Assembly: GCF_000296465.1 (NCBI RefSeq)
Contig: NZ_JH815205.1
Coordinates: forward strand, 325,109 to 389,108
Source of the DNA: Barnesiella intestinihominis YIT 11860
GTDB lineage: Bacteria > Bacteroidota > Bacteroidia > Bacteroidales > Barnesiellaceae
Length of the DNA stretch: 64,000 bases
Direction: 5' to 3'
Shown here: piece after piece, positions 31,729 to 41,180 of the stretch
Numbering within the stretch: position 1 is the stretch's first letter
Layout: each line of letters begins with the position of its first letter
Made by a program: the position numbers and the translations under genes
Notes under the pieces: generated by a model
What the model saw: the letters and a program-made list of their open reading frames with translations, nothing else
Databases searched by the model: none
Told to the model about the DNA's origin: nothing

Positions 31729-31926
31729 GATTTATACAACGGACAATTTATTTTCCGAACGATGAATATCACCCCAAAATCCTTTGTTTCACTGCAAATT
31801 ATTCTTCGAAAAATTTTGTCGCACAAATATACAAATTTTATTTCCAACAAAAGCCTCACGTTAGACTCTTTTTTATTTTTAATCTGCAATTCCGGACAAA
31901 TTATTCTGCTTTTGGAACACCTTCTC

Positions 31927-31964
31927 AAAAAAAATTGCGCGACAAAAATAGTTTGTCGCGCAAT
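31927..31964 (-). terminator. Intrinsic terminator after the TPR gene
   Basis: A perfect 13-bp stem (ATTGCGCGACAAA, 31934-31946, with 31952-31964) and a 5-base loop, followed on the minus strand by eight T. It lies 23 bases past the stop of the TPR gene. Confidence 0.9.
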
Positions 31965-31987
31965 GAATACATTCAAAAAAATTCCTA

Positions 31988-33661
31988 TTACAACGAATCG
32001 AGAGTTTTAAGAGCTTCGAGAATCTCTGTATTACCCGGATCCAATTCCAGCATCTTGTTCCAATAATCTTTTGTAGCCGCGATAGCCTCGTTTTTCTTGG
32101 CCGGATTGGTGGTTTGCAGATAATTATAATATCCCAAATATTTATAAGCCTCGATATAAACACGTTTTGTAGCAGCTTTCTCCTTATTGGAAGGATCTTG
32201 ATCCAAAACAGTCAAAGTCTCTTCATACAAAGGTTTGGCCAACCCTTCTTTCAATTCAGGGTCACGCACTGCGGCCGCACGGGAGCGCCACAAATATCCC
32301 CGATAATCCGTCGAAGAACGCTCTACCACAACTTGGAACATAGTATCTGCTTTCAACAAATACATATTCATCAACTCCACGCTATCTTGTGCAGCTTGGC
32401 CTGCACTATAACAAATTTGACCGAGCAAATAATAGTCCATGACACGTTGATTATTCACCGTATCGGCATTCATATACTTCTCATAAGTATCGATTGCCTT
32501 TACATAATCTTTATTACGCTCATAGGTGTCGCTCAAAACTTTAAGAATATCCGTACGGGTATTATCCAGTTCATAAGCTTTTTCATATTGAGCAACGGCT
32601 TCTCCATACTTCTTTTGTTTAGATAAAATATCGCCATACGTCATGTAATCGCGCGCCGTAAACACATTGTCACCCGGATTCATTCCCAAGAACTCGATTG
32701 CAGCCTGTTCTGCGGCCTCAAAATTCCCCAATTCATAATTATCGTACATAACGATACGACGAATAACAAAGTTTTGAGGATCATGAGATAAAATATCTTT
32801 TGCAAGTTCCAACGACTCATCAAAACGTTTGCCATAGAACAACAGAGTAGCCAACCGGGGACGGTCTGTTTGGAAATGGTTGGGGTTCTGCATATACTTC
32901 TCATAAGCCTCGGCAGCCTTTGTATATTGAGAATTCTTATAATACGCTTCGGCCATCTCACGTTGTGCAATAGCAGAATTAGGAGCGATAGTTTGTAACT
33001 CTTCCAACTTTTGAATGGCCAATGTCGGATTTATATCGAAATAAATATGCGAGTATTTCACATACGCTTCGATACAATTAGGGTCGAAATAAATCGCATT
33101 TTCATACCGTCCACAAGCATCACCATACTGCTGTTGGTTTACCAAGACATCGCCCTCAAACATAAAATAATCGGGAAACTTCTTGTCTGCTTTATAAGAC
33201 TTCTTCATATACTCCTCATAACCCGGAGTCCCAGTCTCATAATATGCTTTGGCAATTGCCAAATTAAGACCGGCATCCTTCTTATTTTTTCCTTTAAGCG
33301 CTTCTTTGAAATATTTTTCAGCCACTTTTTCAGCTTGTTCCTTATCTGCACTTCCATTCAATGCGAGCTTACCTTGACCGACGAGATTATAAGCGAACAA
33401 AGGATCGGCTTCAAGACCTTTCTTATAGTACTCTGCGGCAGCCGTATAGTCCTTGTTGACAAACGCTATCTCTCCCAAATAGTAATAAGATTCTGCTTTA
33501 TTCGTTCCTGCATCATCAAGGGTGCGTTCAAGCAAAATTTTTGCCCGATCGGGTTGACCCGCTTTAAAATACTCTATTCCATCAGTATAGCTGGCAGCAA
33601 AAGCAGTGAAACTGCCGGCAGCAAGAAACAGTGAAAAAAATAATTTAAGACTTGATTTCAT
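31988..33661 (-). CDS. Exported tetratricopeptide-repeat protein
   Basis: 557 residues. A signal peptide (MKSSLKLFFSLFLAAGSFTAFA) is followed by about 13 TPR units; typical ones are AESYYYLGEIAFVNKDYTAA, YMTYGDILSKQKKYGEAVAQ and TDILKVLSDTYERNKDYVKA. Such superhelices hold proteins together, here in the periplasm. The gene is the last of a minus-strand cluster with exbB, two exbD, tonB, a small membrane protein and a PstS-like lipoprotein, 31 bases after the latter. The context suggests a scaffold or accessory for the TonB energy-transfer machinery, which is inference. Confidence 0.85.
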   Translation of the reverse strand: MKSSLKLFFSLFLAAGSFTAFAASYTDGIEYFKAGQPDRAKILLERTLDDAGTNKAESYYYLGEIAFVNKDYTAAAEYYKKGLEADPLFAYNLVGQGKLALNGSADKEQAEKVAEKYFKEALKGKNKKDAGLNLAIAKAYYETGTPGYEEYMKKSYKADKKFPDYFMFEGDVLVNQQQYGDACGRYENAIYFDPNCIEAYVKYSHIYFDINPTLAIQKLEELQTIAPNSAIAQREMAEAYYKNSQYTKAAEAYEKYMQNPNHFQTDRPRLATLLFYGKRFDESLELAKDILSHDPQNFVIRRIVMYDNYELGNFEAAEQAAIEFLGMNPGDNVFTARDYMTYGDILSKQKKYGEAVAQYEKAYELDNTRTDILKVLSDTYERNKDYVKAIDTYEKYMNADTVNNQRVMDYYLLGQICYSAGQAAQDSVELMNMYLLKADTMFQVVVERSSTDYRGYLWRSRAAAVRDPELKEGLAKPLYEETLTVLDQDPSNKEKAATKRVYIEAYKYLGYYNYLQTTNPAKKNEAIAATKDYWNKMLELDPGNTEILEALKTLDSL

Positions 33662-33692
33662 TGATATATTTTTAAATTAATAATTTTCTTAC

Positions 33693-34658
33693 TTAAAAAG
33701 CATCGGTAATGCTTACATCTCTTTTTAACGCAATATTAGTTTGCCACGGTACAATACCGGTCTTAAAAATTATTAACTGCCCTCTTTGAGAAGACACAAA
33801 CTTAATAAAGCCGGTAGGCAATCCATTCCGAGGATCCGTTGTAATCATGTAAATAGGCCGAGTCAACGGATAATCTCCCGACGCTATATAATATTGATAG
33901 GGTTTATAGGGTTTAAATCCCGGAGCTTTACGCACAGCCATTACTTTTACGACATCGGTAAACGAAGTATTGGTCGAGTCTGCTTTATTCCCAATCCAGC
34001 TTGCTCCTATTACCCCTATCGCATTAGGTGTTTGAGCCACATAATCGATCACAGCCTGATTGGATTTTTGGGCAAACAAACCTTTATACAGAGGTTTTCC
34101 CTCGCAAAGAGAATCTATGGCATAACGCATAGAACTGGAACCTTGATTGTCGAATACAAAATGAAGGTCTCCCAACGTAGATCCCGGATAAATCTGGCTC
34201 CATTTCGTGACCTCTCCTGTTACGATCTTTCGCAAATCATCTACCGAAATTATATCATTCTTGTTAGATTTATTCACAATAAAAGCAATGCCGTCTAAGG
34301 CGATTTGCACGGTGCGCACCTTTAACCGGCGGGATTTAAAAGAATCTTCTTCTTTCGGGGATAACGGACGGGTGGCAATAGCCAACCGCACACTATCTTG
34401 CAAAAGCATATTCAAGGCTTCCGATTCACTTACATAATAAGGAATAATCGAAGCCTTCGGGTAAGCTGCTTCAAATACCATGATTTCTTGCTCCATAATC
34501 GGCTCGAAGCTTTCGTCACAGCTGATATCTATCACACCCGACGTGATGGTCTCCTTAACCTTTTGTCCCTCTTTTTCCTCATTCTGGCAAGATGAACACG
34601 AAGACAAAGCAGACGCGGCTACAAAAATTGCGACTGGAAGTAATATTAGCTTATTCAT
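33693..34658 (-). CDS. PstS-like phosphate-type substrate-binding lipoprotein
   Basis: 321 residues. The signal ends in ALSSCSSC, so it is a lipoprotein. GVIDISCDESFEPIMEQEI at the mature N-terminus, the LAIATRPLSPKE strand and FVFDNQGSSSMRYAID are those of the PBP_like family of phosphate/oxoanion-binding proteins. No pstCAB transporter genes are near; instead it sits between a TonB cluster and a TPR protein, so a role other than ABC import is possible. It is 8 bases from the small membrane protein gene. Confidence 0.8.
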   Translation of the reverse strand: MNKLILLPVAIFVAASALSSCSSCQNEEKEGQKVKETITSGVIDISCDESFEPIMEQEIMVFEAAYPKASIIPYYVSESEALNMLLQDSVRLAIATRPLSPKEEDSFKSRRLKVRTVQIALDGIAFIVNKSNKNDIISVDDLRKIVTGEVTKWSQIYPGSTLGDLHFVFDNQGSSSMRYAIDSLCEGKPLYKGLFAQKSNQAVIDYVAQTPNAIGVIGASWIGNKADSTNTSFTDVVKVMAVRKAPGFKPYKPYQYYIASGDYPLTRPIYMITTDPRNGLPTGFIKFVSSQRGQLIIFKTGIVPWQTNIALKRDVSITDAF

Positions 34659-34666
34659 AATTCGTT

Positions 34667-34897
34667 TTATTTCATTCCAACAAACAATCTATATCCTCTG
34701 AATACTCCATATACGGCAAATACACCGCCCATAATATAGCGTACTATATCGTATAAATTGGAAAACAATGAAGTAAATAACAGCAAATAGGCCATACCTA
34801 AATAAATAGCTATCATAATCATGCCGAAAACGACATTCATACCCAAGCGGTTCTTCTTTTCCGTATCATCGTTGTAATGGCCATACTTTTCTTCCAT
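34667..34897 (-). CDS. Small membrane protein of the ton cluster
   Basis: 76 residues with two hydrophobic helices (MNVVFGMIMIAIYLGMAYLL and YIMGGVFAVYGVFRGYRLF) behind a polar N-terminus. It lies between tonB (93 bases upstream) and the PstS-like gene (8 bases downstream). I know no function; its place in the cluster suggests a membrane accessory. Confidence 0.7.
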   Translation of the reverse strand: MEEKYGHYNDDTEKKNRLGMNVVFGMIMIAIYLGMAYLLLFTSLFSNLYDIVRYIMGGVFAVYGVFRGYRLFVGMK

Positions 34898-34990
34898 AAT
34901 CGAACTTTTTAAAATACCCGCAACCTAAAATCTATGATAATAGGCTGCGAGTACTATATTTCACGAATCTCTTCTTAAACAAACAAGAGA

Positions 34991-35809
34991 TTACAAAAGT
35001 TTAAATACAACAGGCAGTGTAAAATAAACTGGCACATTATTACCGTTTTGTTTACCCGGAATCCATTTAGGCATACTCTTCACTACTCGAATAGCCTCCT
35101 TATCACAAGTAGGATCCAAACTACGCAAAACCGTAACATTATCAATCGTTCCTGTCTTCGAAACAACGAAACGCAAAATAACACGACCCTGAATACCGTT
35201 TTCCTGAGCTATAACCGGATATTTGAGGTTATCACGAATAAACTTCATCAACTCGGTCTCTCCACCCGGGAAAGTAGGCATCTGTTCTACTGCCTCGTAG
35301 GGCTTTTCTTCCTCTACGACAGGCTCGGCGATTACTTCACGGAAATCAGCGATATCCTGTCCGTGTTCTTCGTCATTACCTTTCACATCGGCAATAGAAA
35401 TATTCACTTTGGATTGTGTCAATTCATCTTGCGATTTCAATTCTTCTTCATCAGACACTTCCTCGTCTTTCTTAATGACAGGTGCAGTAAACTTAATGGA
35501 GCTCTTCAACGGAGGGGGTGGAGGAGTTTCAACCAACGGTTGAACTTCTTGTTTCTCTACCTCGGCCTCTGGCAATTGTGTCATCTCCACAACTACTGTT
35601 GTCTCTTCTTCAACTTCTCCGAACTTAAATGACTCGACAATATAGGGAAGTACGAAAGCAAATGCAACCACACAGATTACGCCAACGGTAGCCCATGTAT
35701 ATCGCTTCGGCGAGTTAACCCGTAAAAGATACCCTCCAAATGCTTTGTTTTTTCCCTCAAAAACTAAATCGCACCATTCTTTCGAAGTTAAATCTACGTT
35801 CTTTGACAT
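34991..35809 (-). CDS. tonB: TonB family energy transducer
   Basis: 272 residues. One membrane helix (TWATVGVICVVAFAFVLPYI) follows an N-terminal cytoplasmic segment of about 35 residues, as in Bacteroidota TonB proteins; then an acidic, proline-containing spacer with TPPPPPLK; and the TonB C-terminal domain from FPGGETELMKFIRDNLKYP to PVYFTLPVVFKLL. It carries energy from the ExbBD motor to outer-membrane receptors. It starts 25 bases after the second exbD. Confidence 0.95.
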   Translation of the reverse strand: MSKNVDLTSKEWCDLVFEGKNKAFGGYLLRVNSPKRYTWATVGVICVVAFAFVLPYIVESFKFGEVEEETTVVVEMTQLPEAEVEKQEVQPLVETPPPPPLKSSIKFTAPVIKKDEEVSDEEELKSQDELTQSKVNISIADVKGNDEEHGQDIADFREVIAEPVVEEEKPYEAVEQMPTFPGGETELMKFIRDNLKYPVIAQENGIQGRVILRFVVSKTGTIDNVTVLRSLDPTCDKEAIRVVKSMPKWIPGKQNGNNVPVYFTLPVVFKLL

Positions 35810-35834
35810 TTCTCTTCTTTTTTAATGTGTACTA

Positions 35835-36518
35835 TTAGTTCTTTTTACTGGTGTCTATCTGATCGGAAAGAGCACCCTTCTTCTCATAATTCTCCATCAG
35901 GAACAAATCGCCCTCTGTGATGTCAACGATAGCATACTTACCGATACTGCAAATGATCATCTCATCAAGAGCATCGATCAAATTGCGGTAAGTCGCGCCG
36001 TTCTTTCCTTCTTCATCGGGCAATTTCGCTTTAATCATGACCACCGGAGCACCTTTGGCTTTTTTGGCATCTACGACCAACGAGTCAAAAACTTCTTCAC
36101 TGATCTCCTCGCGTTTTTTACGTTCCTTCAAATCTTTCACCTTGGCAACAACTTCTTTGTTACGATCAAGGAGCAAGGCTCTGATACCATCGGCATTATA
36201 AGATGTCTCGATCAACGAAGTGTAATCTTCATACTGGGGCTCACCCAAATAATAGAATACCCTGTCATTATCGCCCAAGAGGATTGTGATAGCCTCCGAA
36301 GCCTTCACCTTATTCTGCTCTTCTTCTGTTACCTTATCGTTGGTAGGCATACTGATTTCCATCGTCTGCGGTTTACTCAACGTAGTACAAAACATGAAGA
36401 AGGTTATCAAAAGCATGTTCATATCAACCATGGGGGTAAAGTCCACATGGATTTTCATTTTCTTCTGTTGACCTTTCTTTCCGCCTTTACCCGAGTCTTT
36501 TACTTCTACTTCTGCCAT
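35835..36518 (-). CDS. exbD: ExbD-type biopolymer transporter, second copy
   Basis: 227 residues: a basic cytoplasmic tail, one membrane helix with the conserved motor Asp (VDFTPMVDMNMLLITFFM), then a periplasmic domain extended compared with E. coli ExbD (141 residues). It lies between the first exbD (26 bases upstream) and tonB. Paired ExbD genes are usual in this phylum and may form a mixed dimer inside the ExbB pentamer. Confidence 0.92.
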   Translation of the reverse strand: MAEVEVKDSGKGGKKGQQKKMKIHVDFTPMVDMNMLLITFFMFCTTLSKPQTMEISMPTNDKVTEEEQNKVKASEAITILLGDNDRVFYYLGEPQYEDYTSLIETSYNADGIRALLLDRNKEVVAKVKDLKERKKREEISEEVFDSLVVDAKKAKGAPVVMIKAKLPDEEGKNGATYRNLIDALDEMIICSIGKYAIVDITEGDLFLMENYEKKGALSDQIDTSKKN

Positions 36519-36544
36519 AATTTTTCTTTCCTTTCATGACTTGG

Positions 36545-37159
36545 TTATTGTTCTTCTTCTGCGGGTAAAGTCTTCAACGATGTAAGCAGATTGTAACGGT
36601 TTTCTTTGATATCCTGCAACGAAGACATCACGTTTTTGATTTTGTCATACGGTGTAGCCTGGTCGGCTTTGATGGCAATCTTCAAATCGCGATTTGCTTT
36701 TCGTGCAGCACGCACCCATTCTTTAAACTCGTTATTGGCGCTATCGCACGGGATACCATAATTTTTCAAAGTTTGATCCTGAATATCGGATTTCAAATCC
36801 AAGAATCCCGGCATTTGTTTGATAGGCACACCAAACGAATTTGCCAATCTGAACTTATTTATTTGCTCTGGAGTAAACGGTACTCCGTACATACTACTCA
36901 TTGCGTTCAATACATTCACCCTATCCTCTTGTTTGTCGAGGCTGATAAAGATTTTCCCGGACGGTTCAACCAACACCTGCAGAACATTAATTTCTGGGAT
37001 TTTGATTTCAGATACCGAAGATGGGGTACTCACTTGCACAGGCTCTTTCTGAACGAAGGTCGATGTCAGCATGAAGAAAGTAAGCAGAAGCACGGTAACG
37101 TCACTCATCGCTGTCATGTCGATGAGCGTACTCTTCCTTTTTACTTTTACTTTAGCCAT
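36545..37159 (-). CDS. exbD: ExbD-type biopolymer transporter, first copy
   Basis: 204 residues. The membrane helix with the proton-path Asp is IDMTAMSDVTVLLLTFFM; the periplasmic domain follows. It shares the plan of the second copy but the two differ strongly outside the helix, so this is an old paralogue pair rather than a recent duplication. It starts 27 bases after exbB. Confidence 0.92.
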   Translation of the reverse strand: MAKVKVKRKSTLIDMTAMSDVTVLLLTFFMLTSTFVQKEPVQVSTPSSVSEIKIPEINVLQVLVEPSGKIFISLDKQEDRVNVLNAMSSMYGVPFTPEQINKFRLANSFGVPIKQMPGFLDLKSDIQDQTLKNYGIPCDSANNEFKEWVRAARKANRDLKIAIKADQATPYDKIKNVMSSLQDIKENRYNLLTSLKTLPAEEEQ

Positions 37160-37186
37160 ATAATGGTCCTTTCGATTTTATGCCGA

Positions 37187-37996
37187 TTACTTGTGAGTAG
37201 CAGCGAACGTGTTAACAATACAGAAACCTACCTCATCGATAGCGTAGGTAACATTATCAATTTTGTTAGAGAAATAGTTATATGAAATAACAGCCAAAGC
37301 ACCGGTTGCAATACCGAAAGCAGTGTTCACAAGTGCCTCCGAAATACCTGTCGACAAAGCCACAGAGTCAGGAGCACCGGCGGTAGCCAAAGCTTGGAAC
37401 GATTTGATCATACCCAACACAGTACCAAGAAGTCCGACCAAAGTACCCAGCGTCGTCATAGTCGCTACGATAGGCAAATTCTGTTGCATGGAAGGCATTT
37501 CAAGAGCAGCGGCTTCTTCCAATTGTTTTTTGATAGCCTCGATTTTTTGTTCTTTCGACAAAGTATCGTCTTTTTCAACTTCGCTATATTTAATCAAAGC
37601 CGAAGAAACAACACTTGCAACGGTTCCACGTTGTTTGTCGCAAAGAGCCTGAGCACCGGCGATGTCGCCTTTTTCCAAAGCAGCTTTCACGGCAGCGATA
37701 AACTTATTGGTATTTCCTTTTCCTTTTACGCTAAGCATAGCGATGAAACGTTCTACCGAAAGAACAATCACAGTCAATAACAAAGTTTGAAGAATAGGTA
37801 CGATAAAACCTCCTTTATAAATTGTACCTAACAAGTTCAGAGGATGTCCTCCGGCAGGATCTCCACCTTCAAAGTTTTCAGGAGCACCAAGTACTTGGGT
37901 AAATACTACCAAAGCAACGATAAAACAGATAATAATTACAATAAACGCGTTTTTAATACCGCGCACTTTGTTTTTTTTAGCCTTTTTAGCTTCCAT
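37187..37996 (-). CDS. exbB: ExbB/TolQ/MotA family proton channel subunit
   Basis: 269 residues with three main membrane helices. The family core is in LPIVATMTTLGTLVGLLGTV and the last helix with ISEALVNTAFGIATGALAVI. It forms the pentamer that uses the proton gradient to move TonB. First gene of the cluster exbB-exbD-exbD-tonB. A -7-like TACATTTG lies 209 bases upstream. Confidence 0.95.
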   Translation of the reverse strand: MEAKKAKKNKVRGIKNAFIVIIICFIVALVVFTQVLGAPENFEGGDPAGGHPLNLLGTIYKGGFIVPILQTLLLTVIVLSVERFIAMLSVKGKGNTNKFIAAVKAALEKGDIAGAQALCDKQRGTVASVVSSALIKYSEVEKDDTLSKEQKIEAIKKQLEEAAALEMPSMQQNLPIVATMTTLGTLVGLLGTVLGMIKSFQALATAGAPDSVALSTGISEALVNTAFGIATGALAVISYNYFSNKIDNVTYAIDEVGFCIVNTFAATHK

Positions 37997-38204
37997 AATT
38001 AAATAAAATCTAAGTGTTTGTATTAGTTATTTTAAAATTAGTATCCAATCCTTTGTAACTTCCTATATCAGTATCTCCACTCATTGTGTTTCCACCCTCT
38101 ATAAGAAACGCATCTATTTTCACAATATTATATGCAAAGAAACAAGTATAAAAATTTAGCACTTTACATGCACCTTTCCTTTCTCTTTCTTCGCATTCGT
38201 GCGT

Positions 38205-38232
38205 CAAATGTAGCACATTATTTCCATACAAA
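38205..38232 (-). promoter_or_regulatory. Candidate promoter of the exbB-tonB cluster
   Basis: The minus strand has TACATTTG (38212 to 38205) and TTTG (38232 to 38229) with a 16-base spacer, a little short of the usual 19-21. It leaves a leader of about 200 bases. The rest of the gap 37997-38575 between exbB and nqrA has no supported gene. Confidence 0.4.
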
Positions 38233-38537
38233 AAAAATAATTCGCTTTTTTTTACGAACGCAACACCCCGTCCAAACAGGCCTGACGGCCTACCCCTTCA
38301 CACGTTATAAAATATAAATTTCACTCATATCCTTTTATTTTATACTATAATAGTAAAAGAGAAAGCCAATAGACTTTGCTCCTCAAACAGAAAAAACACA
38401 CGAGTTTTTAATTTTAAAATAACATTATTTAATCCATTTACAGGGATTCCAGCAGAACAAAAAAGATAAAATTCAATTAGTACGAGCTCTCAGAAAAAAA
38501 TGAGGCAAAGATTCTATCAACGAATCGAAAAGAATTG

Positions 38538-38545
38538 TAATTTTG
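38538..38545 (+). promoter_or_regulatory. -7 element ahead of nqrA
   Basis: TAATTTTG matches TAnnTTTG and lies 30 bases before the nqrA start; no TTTG is found 19-21 bases further up. Confidence 0.4.
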
Positions 38546-38575
38546 CGACAAAATTCATTTTCTACAAATATCAAT

Positions 38576-39925
38576 ATGGATCATGTAGTCAAAATAAAGA
38601 AAGGACTTGATATTCAATTAGAAGGAATTCCAAGCCCTAAAATATCTAATACACCGGATAGTCAGCTATACGCCATTATTCCCGACGATTTTGTAGGTTT
38701 GACTCCCAAAGTAATTGTTAAACCCGGAGAAAAAGTCTTAACCGGTTCTCCGGTCATACACGATAAAACGCACCCGAATATCGTCGTAACCTCGCCTGTC
38801 AGTGGTGAAATTGTAACAATAGAGCGAGGAGAAAGGCGAAAAGTCATAAAAATAACCATTAAGCCGGATGCCTCTCAACAAGCCTTAGAGTTCGGAAGGT
38901 TCGATCTCGAAAACATGGACAGCTCCGAAATCAAAGATTTATTGTTGAAATCGGGTATTTTCGCTTTTATAAAACAACGGCCTTACGATATCGTAGCAAA
39001 TCCCGATACCACTCCTCGCGACATATTCGTTACGGCATTCGACTCCGCTCCTTTGGCTCCCGATTATGCCTTCATTCTCAAAGAAGAAAAGCAACACTTC
39101 GAAACCGGATTAAAAGCGTTAAATAAACTCACAAGCGGAAAAGTTTACGTAGGCATATCACAAAGACAACCCATAGACGTAAAAAATGCTACGTCTGTTA
39201 TATTCGACGGACCGCATCCTGCTGGAAACGTAGGTATACAAATCAATCATATCGCTCCAATCGATAAAGGAGACACAGTATGGACGATGAGCGCTCTCGA
39301 CGTACTCTTCATAGGAAGACTATTCGACAAAGGCATCGCCGACTTTTCTCGCATAGTCGCCGTTACAGGCTCAGAAATAGACGACCCGCACTACGTACGC
39401 ACCCGTATAGGTGCATCCATCGCTTCCATCACACAAGGTATGGTAAAAGCGGTCGAATACGAACAACGCTATATCAGCGGAAATGTATTGACGGGGGTTA
39501 AAACCGATGCAGACGGTTACATCGGAGCTACCCATTCTCAAATAACGGTAATCCCCGAAGGAAACAATTACGACGAATTTTTAGGTTGGGCTTCTCTCAA
39601 TCCCCATAAATATAGCACGAGTCACTCTTATTTTTCTTGGCTATTGGGGAAAAAGAAAAAATACACCATCGATGCCAGAATAAGGGGCGGAGAACGAGCC
39701 ATTATCATGTCGGACGAATACGACCGGGTTTTCCCGATGGACATCTACCCGGAGTATCTTATCAAAGCCATTTTAGCATTCGATATCGATAAAATGGAAA
39801 ACTTGGGTATCTACGAAGTCGCCCCGGAAGATTTTGCGCTTTGCGAATTTGTCGATACGTCGAAGCTCGAATTACAAAAAATCGTGCGCGACGGTCTCGA
39901 CAGACTTATGAAGGAAATGAACTAA
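38576..39925 (+). CDS. nqrA: Na+-translocating NADH:quinone reductase subunit A
   Basis: Peripheral quinone-site subunit of Na+-NQR. From ATG 38576 (MDHVVKIKKGLDIQLEG) it is 449 residues, normal for the family. KGLDIQLEGIP, PKVIVKPGEKVLTGSPVIHDK and the DARIRGGERA segment are family marks. The frame is open to a TTG at 38543 but that would add residues not seen in the family and would overlap the -7 element. nqrBCDEF follow in order. Confidence 0.95.
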   Translation: MDHVVKIKKGLDIQLEGIPSPKISNTPDSQLYAIIPDDFVGLTPKVIVKPGEKVLTGSPVIHDKTHPNIVVTSPVSGEIVTIERGERRKVIKITIKPDASQQALEFGRFDLENMDSSEIKDLLLKSGIFAFIKQRPYDIVANPDTTPRDIFVTAFDSAPLAPDYAFILKEEKQHFETGLKALNKLTSGKVYVGISQRQPIDVKNATSVIFDGPHPAGNVGIQINHIAPIDKGDTVWTMSALDVLFIGRLFDKGIADFSRIVAVTGSEIDDPHYVRTRIGASIASITQGMVKAVEYEQRYISGNVLTGVKTDADGYIGATHSQITVIPEGNNYDEFLGWASLNPHKYSTSHSYFSWLLGKKKKYTIDARIRGGERAIIMSDEYDRVFPMDIYPEYLIKAILAFDIDKMENLGIYEVAPEDFALCEFVDTSKLELQKIVRDGLDRLMKEMN

Positions 39926-39954
39926 TTCAGTAACAACATTAATACAAAACAACC

Positions 39955-41172
39955 TTGAAAGCTTTAAAGAATTATATAGACAAAATCAAGCCTCATTTTG
40001 AACCGGGAGGAAAATTGTCTATGTTCCAATCTGTGTTCGAAGGGTTTGAATCATTCCTTTTTGTTCCCAACACCACATCACGATCCGGTGTTCACATTCA
40101 TGACAGTATAGACTCTAAACGAACGATGATTGTCGTTATCATCGCTTTATTGCCTGCAATGCTATTCGGCATGTATAACGTAGGCTATCAACATTACTTG
40201 TCGATAGGAGAATTGGCTAGCACCTCATTCTGGTCAATATTCTTCTTCGGCTTTTTGGCAGTTTTACCCAAAATCGTCGTAGCATACGTAGTTGGATTGG
40301 GAATAGAGTTTACCGCCGCCCAAATACGGCATCATGAAATACAAGAAGGATTCCTCGTTTCGGGCATGCTCATTCCCATGATCGTACCAGTAGATACACC
40401 CTTGTGGATGATCGCCGTCGCGACTGCCTTTGCCGTAATCTTCGCAAAAGAGGTATTCGGAGGTACGGGAATGAATATTTTCAATATAGCGTTGGTAACA
40501 AGGGCATTCCTCTTCTTCGCTTATCCATCAAAAATGTCCGGTGACGAAGTCTTTATCCGCACGAGCGATACATTCGGATTAGGAGCCGGTCAAATAGTAG
40601 AAGGTTTTTCGGGGGCTACCCCTCTCGGACAAGCCGCTACCCATTCAGGAGGGCCACTCCAACTAACCGATATATTGGGAAATCCCCTTTCCTTGAATGA
40701 CATGTTCCTCGGATTTATACCCGGTTCCATAGGAGAGACTTCAACATTAGCCATACTCATCGGTGGAGCCATACTGCTAATTACCGGGATAGCCAGTTGG
40801 AGAGTCATGCTCTCTGTTTTTGCAGGAGGCATTTTCATGAGCTACATTTGTAACTGGTTCGCCAACCCCGACATTTATCCGGCAGCACAGCTTTCGCCGG
40901 CCTGTCAAATATGTTTGGGAGGATTTGCATTCGCCGCCGTATTCATGGCTACCGACCCCGTAACCGGGTCAAGGACTAATACAGGGAAATATATATTCGG
41001 ATTTTTAGTCGGCGTATTAGCGATTTTAATCCGGGTATTCAATACCGGATACCCCGAAGGCGCCATGCTGGCAGTCCTGCTCATGAACGCTTTTGCTCCT
41101 CTCATAGATTACTTCGTAGTCGAAGCCAACATTCGCCACAGACTCAAACGAGCAAAAAACTTGACAAAATAA
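39955..41172 (+). CDS. nqrB: Na+-NQR subunit B
   Basis: Membrane subunit with a covalently bound FMN. 405 residues, about ten helices. The flavin attachment threonine is in GFSGATPLGQ (S-G-A-T motif). The start is a TTG: MKALKNYIDKIKPHFEPGGK is the family N-terminus and the next ATG, at 40021, would remove it. 29 bases separate it from nqrA. Confidence 0.95.
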   Translation: MKALKNYIDKIKPHFEPGGKLSMFQSVFEGFESFLFVPNTTSRSGVHIHDSIDSKRTMIVVIIALLPAMLFGMYNVGYQHYLSIGELASTSFWSIFFFGFLAVLPKIVVAYVVGLGIEFTAAQIRHHEIQEGFLVSGMLIPMIVPVDTPLWMIAVATAFAVIFAKEVFGGTGMNIFNIALVTRAFLFFAYPSKMSGDEVFIRTSDTFGLGAGQIVEGFSGATPLGQAATHSGGPLQLTDILGNPLSLNDMFLGFIPGSIGETSTLAILIGGAILLITGIASWRVMLSVFAGGIFMSYICNWFANPDIYPAAQLSPACQICLGGFAFAAVFMATDPVTGSRTNTGKYIFGFLVGVLAILIRVFNTGYPEGAMLAVLLMNAFAPLIDYFVVEANIRHRLKRAKNLTK

Positions 41173-41180
41173 AAACAGCT

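Noticed and set aside
38010-38231. 73-codon minus-strand frame upstream of exbB
   Set aside because: It spans the likely exbB promoter and its translation looks random.
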